DNA of 51,530 bases. Origin: a virus. Both the position numbers and the translations under genes were made by a program. Under the pieces are notes generated by a model. That model was not told the origin of the DNA, ran no database searches, and worked only from the letters and a program-made list of their open reading frames with translations. Below, piece after piece: positions 8,549 through 16,505 of this stretch (positions are counted from its first letter, which is position 1; each line of letters starts with the position of its first letter). Location of the stretch: positions 1 through 51,530 of the IMG/VR virus record IMGVR_UViG_3300024226_000282; one strand, written 5' to 3'.

Positions 8549-8586
8549 AGAAGGTCCTTCCGGAAACGGCTAGGGCCTTTTCTTTG
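8546..8586 (+). terminator. Probable bidirectional terminator
   Basis: Inverted repeat AAAAGAAGGTCC ... GGGCCTTTTCTTT around a short loop, between convergent genes. A-tract on the left arm and T-tract on the right allow it to work in both directions. The right arm also encodes the last codons of the minus-strand gene. Confidence 0.6.
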
Positions 8587-8896
8587 TGAATATGTTAAAG
8601 GTTACCCCAATGGAGAGGCCTCCGTAAGTTGTTGCTAATAAATCCCGTTTATCAAAGCGATTGCCTTTCTCTCTGCTATCGGAAAGTTCTTTTAATGTAC
8701 CAACCAATATAGAAGAAGCAACGGAGTAAATCAATGCTTTTTTCTTGCTCTTGGTCTTAGCGTAAACTAGAGTATAAGTGCTTGCGGATACTAACGCGCC
8801 TGCGGCAAAATGGTACTGTTTGTCGTATTCTGTTAAGAGCTGCGCGTGAGCCGTGGAAAGAGTTAAGAATAGTAGAAGTGTAGTAAATAGTCTCAA
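8570..8896 (-). CDS. Exported protein, YfiM/DUF2279-like
   Basis: A 108-residue exported protein, alone on the minus strand in this region. A Sec signal peptide ends near AHAQ (residue 19). The mature part has the pattern DKxxHF...G, then KELSDSREKGNRFDKRDLLATTYGG, which resembles the YfiM/DUF2279 family of small envelope proteins also met in phages. The likely start is TTG at 8896, since no in-frame ATG is near. The family's function is not established; membrane or envelope association is the safe reading. Confidence 0.7.
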   Translation of the reverse strand: MRLFTTLLLFLTLSTAHAQLLTEYDKQYHFAAGALVSASTYTLVYAKTKSKKKALIYSVASSILVGTLKELSDSREKGNRFDKRDLLATTYGGLSIGVTFNIFTKKRP

Positions 8897-8990
8897 TGCG
8901 TGTGGGTTTTAAAGGTTTAATAGAACCAAACCCTTCAGCACATCATCTATTCATAACACAGGATTCTTTATAATAAATATAAGTAAGAAG

Positions 8991-9021
8991 TTGTTAATCA
9001 GAATTATTTTTCTTATATTTA
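8991..9021 (+). promoter_or_regulatory. Early-type promoter within an inverted repeat
   Basis: TTG at 8991-8993, 20 bases, TATATTTA at 9014-9021. An inverted copy of the -7 region (AAATATAAG, 8974-8982) faces the opposite way, towards the minus-strand exported gene, although no TTG stands 20 bases from it. Confidence 0.7.
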
Positions 9022-9036
9022 TTTAATAAAGGATAG

Positions 9037-9186
9037 ATGGTGAACGATATGAAATTTTTATACTGGGAAGATGAATGGAATTTAAATAAAGATGAAAAAA
9101 AAGAAAATGAATATCCGGATGGACAACGGAGAGAGTTATTCGGAAAGAGAGCTGTCGAAATTGGTAAGAAGAAAGATGCTGACTAA
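9037..9186 (+). CDS. Hypothetical protein, 49 aa
   Basis: The first ATG after the 8991 promoter opens a 49-residue charged peptide (MVNDMKFLYWEDEWN at its start). It overlaps the next reading frame by about 95 bases and contains an A8 run at 9095-9102. Either this is a separate small gene or the run shifts ribosomes into the following frame. Function unknown. Confidence 0.45.
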   Translation: MVNDMKFLYWEDEWNLNKDEKKENEYPDGQRRELFGKRAVEIGKKKDAD

Positions 9187-9262
9187 GCATCATGGAGATG
9201 ATACAGCTTATAGAAGAAAACCTAAACACAAAAGAGATTATCGAGAAGATTTAGATGAATAA
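9092..9262 (+). CDS. Small basic hypothetical protein, 56 aa
   Basis: An Arg/Lys-rich peptide ending HKRDYREDLDE, in a different frame from the gene it overlaps. Starts at ATG 9092 or 9119 are both possible. Its 3' end overlaps the next gene by 8 bases, the usual arrangement here, which supports it. Not recognised. Confidence 0.45.
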   Translation: MKKKKMNIRMDNGESYSERELSKLVRRKMLTKHHGDDTAYRRKPKHKRDYREDLDE

Positions 9263-9491
9263 TAGTAATATTAAAAACAAATTAGTTATGAGTGATTCAA
9301 TTAAAAAGTATAATGAATTAGTACAAGATGGTTTAATACCAAAAGGAACTTCAAATGGTGAGTTTCATGAACTAGGAAAATACAGACCAAACAACCTCAC
9401 AGAACAGCAGAAACAACAAGCATACAGACTTTTAACAGAGTATGATGAAGTTGTAATAAAGTATGCTTTTAATAAAATAATGTTTGGATAA
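9255..9491 (+). CDS. Hypothetical protein, 78 aa
   Basis: Not recognised. Soluble and helical in the second half (LTEQQKQQAYRLLTEYDEVV). An alternative start at 9288 has the TTAGTTATG context typical of this genome, giving 67 residues. The end of the gene contains the -33 element of the next promoter. Confidence 0.55.
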   Translation: MNNSNIKNKLVMSDSIKKYNELVQDGLIPKGTSNGEFHELGKYRPNNLTEQQKQQAYRLLTEYDEVVIKYAFNKIMFG

Positions 9492-9514
9492 TTGAATAAT
9501 ATTTCGTATATTAC
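9484..9514 (+). promoter_or_regulatory. Early-type promoter of a leaderless gene
   Basis: TTG at 9484-9486, inside the end of the preceding gene, then 20 bases and TATATTAC at 9507-9514. The next ATG is at 9518, only 3 bases past the -7 box, so the transcript would begin at or next to the start codon. Confidence 0.65.
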
Positions 9515-9517
9515 AAT

Positions 9518-10042
9518 ATGAATACAGAACTACCTTATAATCCCAGATGGAGCAAGCAATGGCTTGAAACTCAACTCAGAAAGAGATACTTTAAAAAACC
9601 TTATGATAGGTTTATGTGGTGGAGAAGTTATACACCTAAAACTAAACCGCTAGGGTATAAAGCTTCTTTTATTGATAGATTGAGAAACGGAGATTACGAA
9701 TCAGGGCCCTACTTAATGGAGGTAGAATTAGTATTACATACTATGAATGAAAAGTTTTCAGCCCTTATAGGACGAGATGGTCAGGTAGATCATGGTAAGT
9801 ATGTCTCTGAAACCTCTGTAGATAGAGCGAGAAAAAAAAGACTTATAGAAGATCATGAAAAAGAAGAGTTTCGTAAGTTAACCGACTTAAGAGAACAGTT
9901 TGTAAAAGAGTTTAAAATATCAAAAGAAGAGTACGATGTAGAAGTAACTATAGGTTGTGATGATCTGGTTTCTTTTTACTTTAAGATAGAAGATAAGTAC
10001 GGCAAAAGAATTAGGATTCCTAGGAAAACTAAAAGCAAATAG
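9518..10042 (+). CDS. Hypothetical protein, 174 aa
   Basis: Not recognised. A soluble, strongly charged protein with a basic aromatic N-terminus (RYFKKPYDRFMWWRSY) and a central helical EKEEFRKLTDLREQF stretch, ending in a basic tail. Nucleic-acid binding is possible from composition only. It appears to be translated from a nearly leaderless mRNA. Confidence 0.6.
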   Translation: MNTELPYNPRWSKQWLETQLRKRYFKKPYDRFMWWRSYTPKTKPLGYKASFIDRLRNGDYESGPYLMEVELVLHTMNEKFSALIGRDGQVDHGKYVSETSVDRARKKRLIEDHEKEEFRKLTDLREQFVKEFKISKEEYDVEVTIGCDDLVSFYFKIEDKYGKRIRIPRKTKSK

Positions 10043-10053
10043 GTTTTAACAGC

Positions 10054-10070
10054 CTATTTATATATAAATA
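10054..10070 (+). promoter_or_regulatory. Late-type motif CTATTTATA with adjoining TATAAATA
   Basis: CTATTTATA at 10054-10062 runs directly into TATAAATA (10063-10070), the T4 late promoter sequence. The surrounding 20-odd bases are identical to those at 23424. It precedes the 10105 gene by 34 bases. Confidence 0.65.
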
Positions 10071-10104
10071 TATAATAAACAAATCAAATTTAAAAAAAAG
10101 TTTT

Positions 10105-10542
10105 ATGAAAACAATTTTAGTTATTTTAGTACTTGCAGCAATTGGCGTAGGTACAATTATTTACTTTATCAAAAAAGGTAAAATCAAAGACAGAGACGGA
10201 GACTATATTCCAGACGTAGTAGAAGATACTGCAGAAGACATAGAAGACTTTGTTGAAGATAAAATTAAAGACGGTAAGGAATTACTAAAAGATGCTAAAG
10301 CATTAGCAAAAGAAGTAAAATCTAGAGCAAAGAACGCAAAAGATGAACTTGAAGATGTATTAGAAGAACTAGCAGATGTTTCTTCTGCACTACAAGGAAA
10401 AGTAACTAAAACAAAGTTACGTAAATTTACTAAGAAAGATCTTTTAGCATTAGCAAGTAAGGATTTTGATACTGAATATCCTACATCTATTACTAAGACC
10501 AACTTAGTAAATAAAGTATATTCTCTATATAATAACAAATAA
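10105..10542 (+). CDS. Membrane-anchored protein with Ca-binding loop and SAP-like tail
   Basis: A 145-residue protein. Residues 2-22 form one transmembrane helix, followed by KKG and the acidic loop DRDGDYIPD, a D-x-D-x-D-x-I-P-D pattern as in thrombospondin-3-type calcium sites. Residues 40-95 are long charged amphipathic helices. The C-terminus (TKKDLLALASKDF ... TKTNLVNKVYSL) resembles a SAP or Rho-N-like helical fold. The combination suggests an inner-membrane anchor with an extended stalk. Role unknown; placement behind a late motif suggests late expression. Confidence 0.6.
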   Translation: MKTILVILVLAAIGVGTIIYFIKKGKIKDRDGDYIPDVVEDTAEDIEDFVEDKIKDGKELLKDAKALAKEVKSRAKNAKDELEDVLEELADVSSALQGKVTKTKLRKFTKKDLLALASKDFDTEYPTSITKTNLVNKVYSLYNNK

Positions 10543-10760
10543 TGCAAGAAAATTTAAATGTCGACATTAACCAAACTTTACCGGTTACTTGTGATGAATG
10601 TGGTGGTATTCACTTCGAGCAAGTTGTTATTATCAGAAAAGCATCCGGATTACTCACAGGAACAGGAAAACCAACTTACATACCAATCCCAGTATTTGCA
10701 TGCAAATCATGTGGGCACGTTAATTCGGAATTCCAACCTAAAGAAATCCAAGAACTTTAA
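10542..10760 (+). CDS. Zinc-ribbon protein, 72 aa
   Basis: Two CxxC knuckles, CDEC (residues 17-20) and CKSC (53-56), separated by a beta-rich stretch, form a classic zinc ribbon. There is nothing else in the protein. Such ribbons mediate nucleic-acid or protein contacts. It overlaps the previous stop by one base, so it is co-translated. Specific function unknown. Confidence 0.7.
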   Translation: MQENLNVDINQTLPVTCDECGGIHFEQVVIIRKASGLLTGTGKPTYIPIPVFACKSCGHVNSEFQPKEIQEL

Positions 10761-10876
10761 TAAGGTAGCAAAAGAAAGCTACTCAGGATTACAAGGAGAA
10801 ATTTACTCCTAATAAAATACGGCGCATCCTTAGCTATCATGAGATGCTTAAAGTAGTTTAACTATTGCCTATACGG

Positions 10877-10908
10877 AAAGAGATCTTTTATATAAGGATC
10901 TCTTTTTT
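10877..10908 (+). terminator. Rho-independent terminator
   Basis: Stem AAAGAGATC / GATCTCTTT (9 bp, 11-base loop) followed by T6. It closes the 10.1-10.8 kb unit; the next late motif begins 6 bases later. Confidence 0.85.
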
Positions 10909-10913
10909 GTTAG

Positions 10914-10922
10914 CTATTTATA
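10914..10922 (+). promoter_or_regulatory. Late-type motif CTATTTATA
   Basis: CTATTTATA immediately after a terminator and 30 bases before the 10953 gene. A gene start isolated by a terminator needs a promoter, which makes this one of the best-supported copies of the motif. Confidence 0.65.
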
Positions 10923-10952
10923 TTTAAACGTTTTAATTTAATAAGTTGCACT

Positions 10953-11210
10953 ATGTTTAAACACTTAAAGAATAAATGGATGGCATTTAGAAACATTTTT
11001 AAAGACAACAACGATATCAACGAAAAATCCGTAGTTGGATTTTTAGCATTTGCAATAATGGTAATTTTTGCAGTAGCTGATTTAGTCTCAGGCTACTTCG
11101 GTAAAGATCTAGTAATTAATGAATTTATATACGATTCATTCGTATGGATAGTATTAGGTGCTTTTGGAATTGCTGAAGTCGGTAAAGTATTCGGTAATAG
11201 AGCGAAGTAA
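10953..11210 (+). CDS. Two-helix membrane protein, possible holin
   Basis: An 85-residue protein with two hydrophobic helices (about 28-48 and 60-78) separated by a short loop (GYFGKDLVINEF) and flanked by basic ends. Size and topology fit a small holin, the pore that times lysis, but they also fit other phage membrane proteins. It stands alone between two terminators, away from the lysis-like genes at 19-21 kb. Confidence 0.5.
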   Translation: MFKHLKNKWMAFRNIFKDNNDINEKSVVGFLAFAIMVIFAVADLVSGYFGKDLVINEFIYDSFVWIVLGAFGIAEVGKVFGNRAK

Positions 11211-11232
11211 CTTAAAACTAGTATAACTTCTA

Positions 11233-11256
11233 GAGGAGGGCATTAGCCCTCTTTTT
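11233..11256 (+). terminator. Rho-independent terminator
   Basis: GAGGGC, ATTA loop, GCCCTC followed by T6 (stem 11236-11251). It separates the two-helix membrane protein from the secreted block. Confidence 0.85.
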
Positions 11257-11273
11257 TGTGAACAATTATTTAT

Positions 11274-12344
11274 ATGAAGAAACTAACCTTTATATTAATA
11301 CTACTCAGTAGTATAGTAAAAGCACAATCACCACTATGTCCTTCATCTGCACAAGCTTTTGGGTATGAACGTTTAAATTCGATAAATATAAATGGACAAA
11401 ATTACATTGTAAATACAGGTTGGACTGGACCAGGATATATAGACCATACAAATACCTTAGTTCCTACAATAAATGCCGGAGATGTAATTACTCTTAATTT
11501 TCAAGCTCAAACCCGAGGTAATTACCGACAGTACTTTAAATTATGGATTGATTATAATGGAAATGGAAATTTAAACGATTCAGGAGAACTAGTTCACTCT
11601 AGTAATAGTACGTGGAATGGAACTAGAAATTTCAATAAAACATTTACCGTTCCGCAAACAGTTTTCAATGGAGAAGTTTATATGAGGTTTATGATGGTAT
11701 ATTCTTCTTCTCCCAACTTATGTGGTAATTACTCATATGGAAATACAGTTGACTTCAAAACTACAATTACAGGAGCTGTTGATCCAATAAATCATAGTGG
11801 GTACGTTTACGGCGCTGAAGAAGAACCTTTAGAAGGAATCACAGTTCAACTTAAAACACAAAACAAAAATCAGGTTGGATTTAGTTACAATCTACACTCA
11901 GAAGCTGTAACAGATACAAATGGAGCTTATAGTTTTTCAACTAATTTAAATTATGATGATTACGATTACACTATAGATGTAGTGCCTCCTACATTATCAA
12001 TTCCAACTCTAAATGATATCAGTTACTTTACTAGTAAATTAATTAGTGGGGTTTATAATTCCAAAGATTATTGGAGAATGGATGTTAATAATGACGGGAA
12101 ATTTAGTGTTGCAGATTTATATTCTATGTTAGCTTACATGAATGGTATATTTACTCAGTATAGTAGTACTACACCTTCTACAAAAGTATTTCATTATCAA
12201 CAAACTCCTTACTTTTGGGACCCTTTAGATACTGATACTGATGATAAATCTGAAAATTTTGGATATGGAAGTTATAGTTTATTTGATAGAAGTAATGGAG
12301 ACTCTACTATATTCTATTTAATAAGAACCGGACACAGGAATTAG
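11274..12344 (+). CDS. Secreted GEVED-domain protein with dockerin-like repeat
   Basis: A 356-residue exported protein. Signal peptide residues 1-18 (ends VKAQ). Residues about 25-165 form a GEVED-type domain with the hallmark KLWIDYNGNGNLNDSGELV. Residues about 172-230 look like a carboxypeptidase-regulatory/SpaA-like beta sandwich (GYVYGAEEEPLEGITVQLK). Residues about 269-290 hold a dockerin-like calcium loop (WRMDVNNDGKFSVADLYSML). These are typical of secreted flavobacterial surface proteins, unusual in a phage. It starts the secreted block; the neighbouring cohesin-like proteins could be its binding partners (inference). Confidence 0.8.
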   Translation: MKKLTFILILLSSIVKAQSPLCPSSAQAFGYERLNSININGQNYIVNTGWTGPGYIDHTNTLVPTINAGDVITLNFQAQTRGNYRQYFKLWIDYNGNGNLNDSGELVHSSNSTWNGTRNFNKTFTVPQTVFNGEVYMRFMMVYSSSPNLCGNYSYGNTVDFKTTITGAVDPINHSGYVYGAEEEPLEGITVQLKTQNKNQVGFSYNLHSEAVTDTNGAYSFSTNLNYDDYDYTIDVVPPTLSIPTLNDISYFTSKLISGVYNSKDYWRMDVNNDGKFSVADLYSMLAYMNGIFTQYSSTTPSTKVFHYQQTPYFWDPLDTDTDDKSENFGYGSYSLFDRSNGDSTIFYLIRTGHRN

Positions 12345-12347
12345 TTA

Positions 12348-12355
12348 TATTTATA
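12348..12355 (+). promoter_or_regulatory. TATTTATA late-type motif
   Basis: TATTTATA followed by ATAAATTAATG, 28 bases before the 12383 start. It lacks the preceding C but has the same position and following A/T run as the 16945 copy. Confidence 0.5.
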
Positions 12356-12382
12356 ATAAATTAATGTTAAAATAAAATTACA

Positions 12383-13471
12383 ATGAAAAAAACAATTACC
12401 CTCATAACCGCATTACTAATCACAGTATTTACATATGGACAAACTACATCACCCGATGCAACTAAGCCGTATATAATTCTTGATTCTACTTATAATTTAG
12501 AGTCGGTTAATTCCTCAAATAATACTATAGTTGATATTTACTACGATAACACATCAGGTAACACAGTAAAAGGTATTCAATTCTCTTTCAGTTACGATAA
12601 AGATGTTTTTGACACACCAACTGTAACTTACAACAACACTTCAGGACCTGTAGGGTATATGTCTACAGATGTGGATGCAACAAACGGTATTGTAAAAGTC
12701 GTATGGGCCTATGATGGTGCTACTACTACCTTTGACCTTATTGCTGGTAATATGTTTGATGTTGAATTACCATTTAAATCTAGTTATACTAATGGTACAG
12801 TTGATGGGATTGACTTCACAAACAATTTAACTGCTTATTATGCACAAACTGATGGTACAGATGCTATTCTAGGCACATCAGATAACGGTGGTAACTTTAT
12901 AGAACCAGCATTTGATTATGTAGCAACTATTTTAAATAATGCAACAAACCCAGCAGAATTAATTCCTGTAATTTTACAGAAATCAGCAGATGGTAGTACT
13001 TGGGTAGATGTAGCTACAGATACAACAGAAGCCGATGGAACAGCAACATTCTCAGAGAATATAGATCAAGATTACTGGCAAGTTAGATTAAAAATTGCAA
13101 GTGGTTTAGATGCAAGTACAGCATTATCAGCAGCAGATGCAAATATGATTGCTCAAATAGCAGCAGGAGTACAAACAACATCAGGTATACAGTACTATAC
13201 CGGTAATACAAACCAAGCAAATGGTATTACGGTATCAGATTCTTATCTGTTATTTGCTAGATTAGCTCAAGGTTTAAGTGCTTATACAAATAACCCAGAT
13301 GTACTATTCTTTACTGAAGCTCAATACAACACTATTGATGCTGCTACCTCAGATCAATCTGGGACAATCTCAGGACAAGAAGAATTCTTATCACCACAGA
13401 TAAATGGAACTACAGCAGGTAATTTCTACTTACTAGTATTAGGTGATGCAAATGGTACAGGATTAAATTAA
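12383..13471 (+). CDS. Secreted cohesin-like protein with dockerin-like segment
   Basis: A 362-residue exported protein. Signal peptide residues 1-19 (ends TYGQ). Residues about 30-140 follow the cohesin pattern: NTVKGIQFSFSYDKDVF, a valine-rich middle and a final VELPFKSS strand. Residues about 185-230 are another beta-rich region. Residues about 250-300 (STALSAADANMIAQIAAG ... GITVSDSYLLFARLAQG) look like a degenerate duplicated dockerin. It is low in cysteine and rich in Thr, Asn and Asp, as secreted marine flavobacterial proteins are. It sits 4 bases before the next cohesin-like gene. Confidence 0.7.
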   Translation: MKKTITLITALLITVFTYGQTTSPDATKPYIILDSTYNLESVNSSNNTIVDIYYDNTSGNTVKGIQFSFSYDKDVFDTPTVTYNNTSGPVGYMSTDVDATNGIVKVVWAYDGATTTFDLIAGNMFDVELPFKSSYTNGTVDGIDFTNNLTAYYAQTDGTDAILGTSDNGGNFIEPAFDYVATILNNATNPAELIPVILQKSADGSTWVDVATDTTEADGTATFSENIDQDYWQVRLKIASGLDASTALSAADANMIAQIAAGVQTTSGIQYYTGNTNQANGITVSDSYLLFARLAQGLSAYTNNPDVLFFTEAQYNTIDAATSDQSGTISGQEEFLSPQINGTTAGNFYLLVLGDANGTGLN

Positions 13472-13474
13472 TAA

Positions 13475-14212
13475 ATGAAATCGTTATTAATATTTTTACT
13501 AACACTATCAACAGTAGCTCACTCTCAGGTCAAATTTAACGTACCTGAGATTGAGGTACCTGTTAGTACTTATATTAATTTACCGGTTGTAATCGAAACT
13601 AATAGCAACGATGTAGGTAGTTTAGAATTTGCACTAAATTATGACCCCACATACTTAGCCTTTGAAGATATATCGGTAACAGCTAAAGCTCAACAATGGT
13701 TAACCTACACTATGGACTGGCAAGGTGAAACAGTTAGATGGGGAGGATATGATGCTTCATTTGGTACTTATACAATAAACTCACCCACAGAACTATTCAC
13801 AGTTAGGTTTAAAGTAATTGATCAATCATGGGTAGAGATACCTATTACCATTGGAAGAAAAACCGCAGGAACTGAGTTAGGTTGGGATATAGAGGTTATA
13901 AGTACAGATGGGTATGTAAATAAAAGATCAATGCCCTTTGAAGTACCACCTATAGACGGCATATACGGAATAGCATACCCAGTACCTACTACCGGGCGTA
14001 TAACACTAGAGTTAACAGTACCCGAAAATGGAGAATATAAGGTTATAGTATCTGATTTTTTAGGTAAAAAACACGGTGTGTATAGTAAGAAGTTTTTCTC
14101 GGGGTATGTTTCTTTTAGAGTAGATGTTAGGGACCTTGCTACTGGTATCTATTTATTACAAGTAACTAACGGTAGGTTTGTTAAGACATTTAAAATTATT
14201 AAAAATGGGTAA
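13475..14212 (+). CDS. Secreted cohesin-like protein with T9SS C-terminal sorting domain
   Basis: A 245-residue exported protein. Signal peptide residues 1-17 (ends AHSQ). Residues about 20-130 form a cohesin-like sandwich (VGSLEFALNYDPTYLAFED is typical). Residues about 165-245 match the type A sorting domain of the Bacteroidetes type IX secretion system: AYPVPTTGRITLEL, YKVIVSDFLGKK, LATGIYLLQVTNG, and the final KTFKIIKNG. Such domains direct a protein through the host outer membrane and are normally cleaved on the surface. A phage gene carrying one is remarkable. It overlaps the next gene by 8 bases. Confidence 0.85.
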   Translation: MKSLLIFLLTLSTVAHSQVKFNVPEIEVPVSTYINLPVVIETNSNDVGSLEFALNYDPTYLAFEDISVTAKAQQWLTYTMDWQGETVRWGGYDASFGTYTINSPTELFTVRFKVIDQSWVEIPITIGRKTAGTELGWDIEVISTDGYVNKRSMPFEVPPIDGIYGIAYPVPTTGRITLELTVPENGEYKVIVSDFLGKKHGVYSKKFFSGYVSFRVDVRDLATGIYLLQVTNGRFVKTFKIIKNG

Positions 14213-14462
14213 AAAGAAAACATTTTTTTCGGAAATTAAAAACCAAATAGTAACAGGAATTGGATTAGTAATAACAGCAGGATTTGGATTATTAATAGCT
14301 AATATGCAATCTATATTTGAACCTAAAGAAGAAGTTCAACAACCACCAATGATAGAACAAACAATTAGCATTCCAGAAGGAGTTAAAGATACTTTAGTAA
14401 TAACTAAGACTATAAAAGTACAACCAGTCAAGACTAAGAAAGAAGAAGAAATATCATGGTAA
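14205..14462 (+). CDS. Single-pass membrane protein, 85 aa
   Basis: I chose the ATG at 14205, which overlaps the preceding stop by 8 bases, the genome's favourite coupling. A basic N-terminus (MGKKK) is followed by a transmembrane helix at about residues 16-36, then a proline- and lysine-rich tail (EEVQQPPMIEQ). The topology suggests a cytoplasmic start and periplasmic tail. No family recognised. It lies within the secreted block, so an inner-membrane partner of the export proteins is possible (inference). Confidence 0.6.
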   Translation: MGKKKTFFSEIKNQIVTGIGLVITAGFGLLIANMQSIFEPKEEVQQPPMIEQTISIPEGVKDTLVITKTIKVQPVKTKKEEEISW

Positions 14463-15163
14463 GAATATTTTTAATTATATCGATGTTACTAAGTTTTACT
14501 GCTAATGCTCAATTAGGTAAAACGGAGACAGAAAACTATAAGGGTAAATTTGAACAAGATGCAGATATAGATGAAGTATCTGATTATATGTTAGATTATC
14601 AATTACCAATTCAAGTACTGAACATTGGCTTTACACCAGAACTGTATGAATTTTATCCTGAATTAAGAGAGAATAGAGTGGGATTGGGTGTGAGTAATAT
14701 TACTCTATCTTATCTAGAATGGACTGACAGGTTTATATTTACAGAAGATAAAGAAGATATTAAACAAAGAATGGTAAAACAACATAAAGCTTCAGCTAAA
14801 GGTATATCTTCAAATGAGATTAAAGTTGTCGGTAATGTAATATTAGCAGAATACTTTACCTATGTTGAGATTTATGACTACTCAGTATCTGAAGAAGAAG
14901 AAATAACTAAAGACGGTATAAAGATTGTTCTAAAAACTATTATCGGTATGCAAGTGAGATTTGTAAATGCCGAGACTGGTTCCATACTAACAGGTTCCGG
15001 AAGTGGAGAAGCAGTTACAATAAAAAGATCTAATTTATTAGAAGGTTTGGATGAAGTTAAGTTCAATAAATCTACAATTGGAATAGCAACCAAAAAAGCT
15101 CTTGAATCAGCTTCAGCAAGGATCGTGAAAAAAATGATTAAGCGTGGCATCTTTAAAGAATAA
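14456..15163 (+). CDS. CsgG-family outer-membrane secretion protein
   Basis: A 235-residue exported protein resembling CsgG, the curli subunit exporter that assembles as a ring in the outer membrane. Signal peptide residues 1-18 (ends ANAQ). Family-like features are the long helix with RFIFTEDKEDIKQRM, the strand VVGNVILAEYFTYVEIYDY, the conserved VRFVNAETGSILTGSGSGEA, and the terminal helix ALESASARIVKKMIKRG. There is no lipobox cysteine, unlike E. coli CsgG. CsgA/B-like repeats are not visible, so the substrate is unknown. It overlaps the previous gene by 7 bases and the next by 20. Confidence 0.75.
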   Translation: MVRIFLIISMLLSFTANAQLGKTETENYKGKFEQDADIDEVSDYMLDYQLPIQVLNIGFTPELYEFYPELRENRVGLGVSNITLSYLEWTDRFIFTEDKEDIKQRMVKQHKASAKGISSNEIKVVGNVILAEYFTYVEIYDYSVSEEEEITKDGIKIVLKTIIGMQVRFVNAETGSILTGSGSGEAVTIKRSNLLEGLDEVKFNKSTIGIATKKALESASARIVKKMIKRGIFKE

Positions 15164-16502
15164 AATAATACTATTACTATTGAACGTTATACCTATGTTT
15201 GGTTTCTCTCAAACATGGAACTATACGTTTACCGATCCCTGTACCCTTAATCAACAAACAGTAACAAACACTATAGGTCAATCCATTGCTTTAAATTACT
15301 TTGGGAATGTACAGAGCTTTACAGAAAGTGATTTTACTAATGGTGTATTTGATAACTGGATTAATTCTGTAACTCAAATTAATTCATCATCACCATGTGA
15401 AAGCATTACACAGGTAATAGTTAACAATGCAAATAGTACGGTTGTAGCGACTACATTAACTGTTGTGACTAATATAATGTCCGTAATGGGAGGCAATATG
15501 TTACCACCAGCAGAAAGTATTAACAACTCATCTAATGGAAATGATTCTGATGAAGAAGCAGATGAGAAAAACACTAAAACAAATGGAAGCAATACAGATA
15601 AAAAAGGAAGCACAAACATTACTCAAACAGATAAAGGCAATCAAGAAGCCAAAGGAAATCAATCCTCTACTAAACCAAGCGGAGGATCTAATTCAAATAC
15701 AACTGGAGGGTCTAGCAATACAGATAAATCAGCTAAAACAGGAGAACAAAAGACTGAATCGCCTGTAGAAGATAACGAAGGGGCATCAACACAAGCTGTA
15801 GCTAACTCCTTAGCTAATGCTATAGATGGAGGAGATAACGAACAATCAAATGAATCAGGAAAAAACTCAGGTAGCTTAATAGCTTCAGGAGATATAGTCG
15901 TAATATCTAATCAAGATAATTCAAATGGAGAGCAATTTAGATTTGTTGGAAGTATTACACATTCCAACACAGATAATAGTAGAATAAAAGGAGCATTATT
16001 TACATATACATCAGTTACCAATGATGCTAGTATAACCTTATATAAATCGTGGATAAATCCAAAAAAGACTTTTAACTTAGTATTAGCTAACACAACACTA
16101 ACTAATTTTAAAACAGACGTAACCAACACTACAACAGCATTAGAATCTTTCCGATTCGGTAAGCAAAAGAAGTATACAGGTATGGCTGGAATAAACTACA
16201 CTTACGGTAAGCTCGGTGAAAGAAGTCTACAGAACTTATCATCAGTTGCTGGAGTACATAGAAACTTTAAGGTTAGTCCCAGAATATCAACAAGTTTTCT
16301 TATGCTAGGAGTGTACTCACCTTTTACTCAATATTATGAAGGTAAATGGTTTAATGCAGGATTATTAGTTGTACCTTTTAGTTCATGGGATATTAAAATA
16401 ACAAAAACATTTAAGTACAATATAAGCTTTACCGGAGTATGGCAGACATCTGGCAGTGCTTTAAACTATCAAATATTAACAGGAGGAAAAATAAACTTTT
16501 AA
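15144..16502 (+). CDS. Large exported protein with low-complexity linker and probable C-terminal barrel
   Basis: A 452-residue protein starting at GTG 15144, 20 bases inside the CsgG-like gene. The signal peptide ends near GFSQ (residue 23). Residues about 125-245 are a low-complexity Asn/Ser/Gly/Lys/Asp linker. Residues about 250-452 alternate short amphipathic strands and end in phenylalanine (GGKINF), as outer-membrane barrel proteins do. Residues about 25-110 form a separate cysteine-containing domain. Coupling with CsgG implies joint action, perhaps as an outer-membrane partner. Not assigned to a family. Confidence 0.6.
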   Translation: MASLKNKIILLLLNVIPMFGFSQTWNYTFTDPCTLNQQTVTNTIGQSIALNYFGNVQSFTESDFTNGVFDNWINSVTQINSSSPCESITQVIVNNANSTVVATTLTVVTNIMSVMGGNMLPPAESINNSSNGNDSDEEADEKNTKTNGSNTDKKGSTNITQTDKGNQEAKGNQSSTKPSGGSNSNTTGGSSNTDKSAKTGEQKTESPVEDNEGASTQAVANSLANAIDGGDNEQSNESGKNSGSLIASGDIVVISNQDNSNGEQFRFVGSITHSNTDNSRIKGALFTYTSVTNDASITLYKSWINPKKTFNLVLANTTLTNFKTDVTNTTTALESFRFGKQKKYTGMAGINYTYGKLGERSLQNLSSVAGVHRNFKVSPRISTSFLMLGVYSPFTQYYEGKWFNAGLLVVPFSSWDIKITKTFKYNISFTGVWQTSGSALNYQILTGGKINF

Positions 16503-16505
16503 ACT

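Noticed and set aside
10558-10812. Plus-strand frame overlapping the zinc-ribbon gene
   Set aside because: The other frame gives two clean CxxC knuckles and overlaps the preceding gene properly; this frame has no recognisable content.
11267-11274. TATTTATA directly before the 11274 ATG as a late promoter
   Set aside because: It touches the start codon, so transcription would begin inside the gene; likely chance in AT-rich DNA. The promoter of this gene remains unidentified.
14878-15150. Minus-strand frame inside the CsgG-like gene
   Set aside because: Shadow frame; the plus frame has a signal peptide and family motifs.
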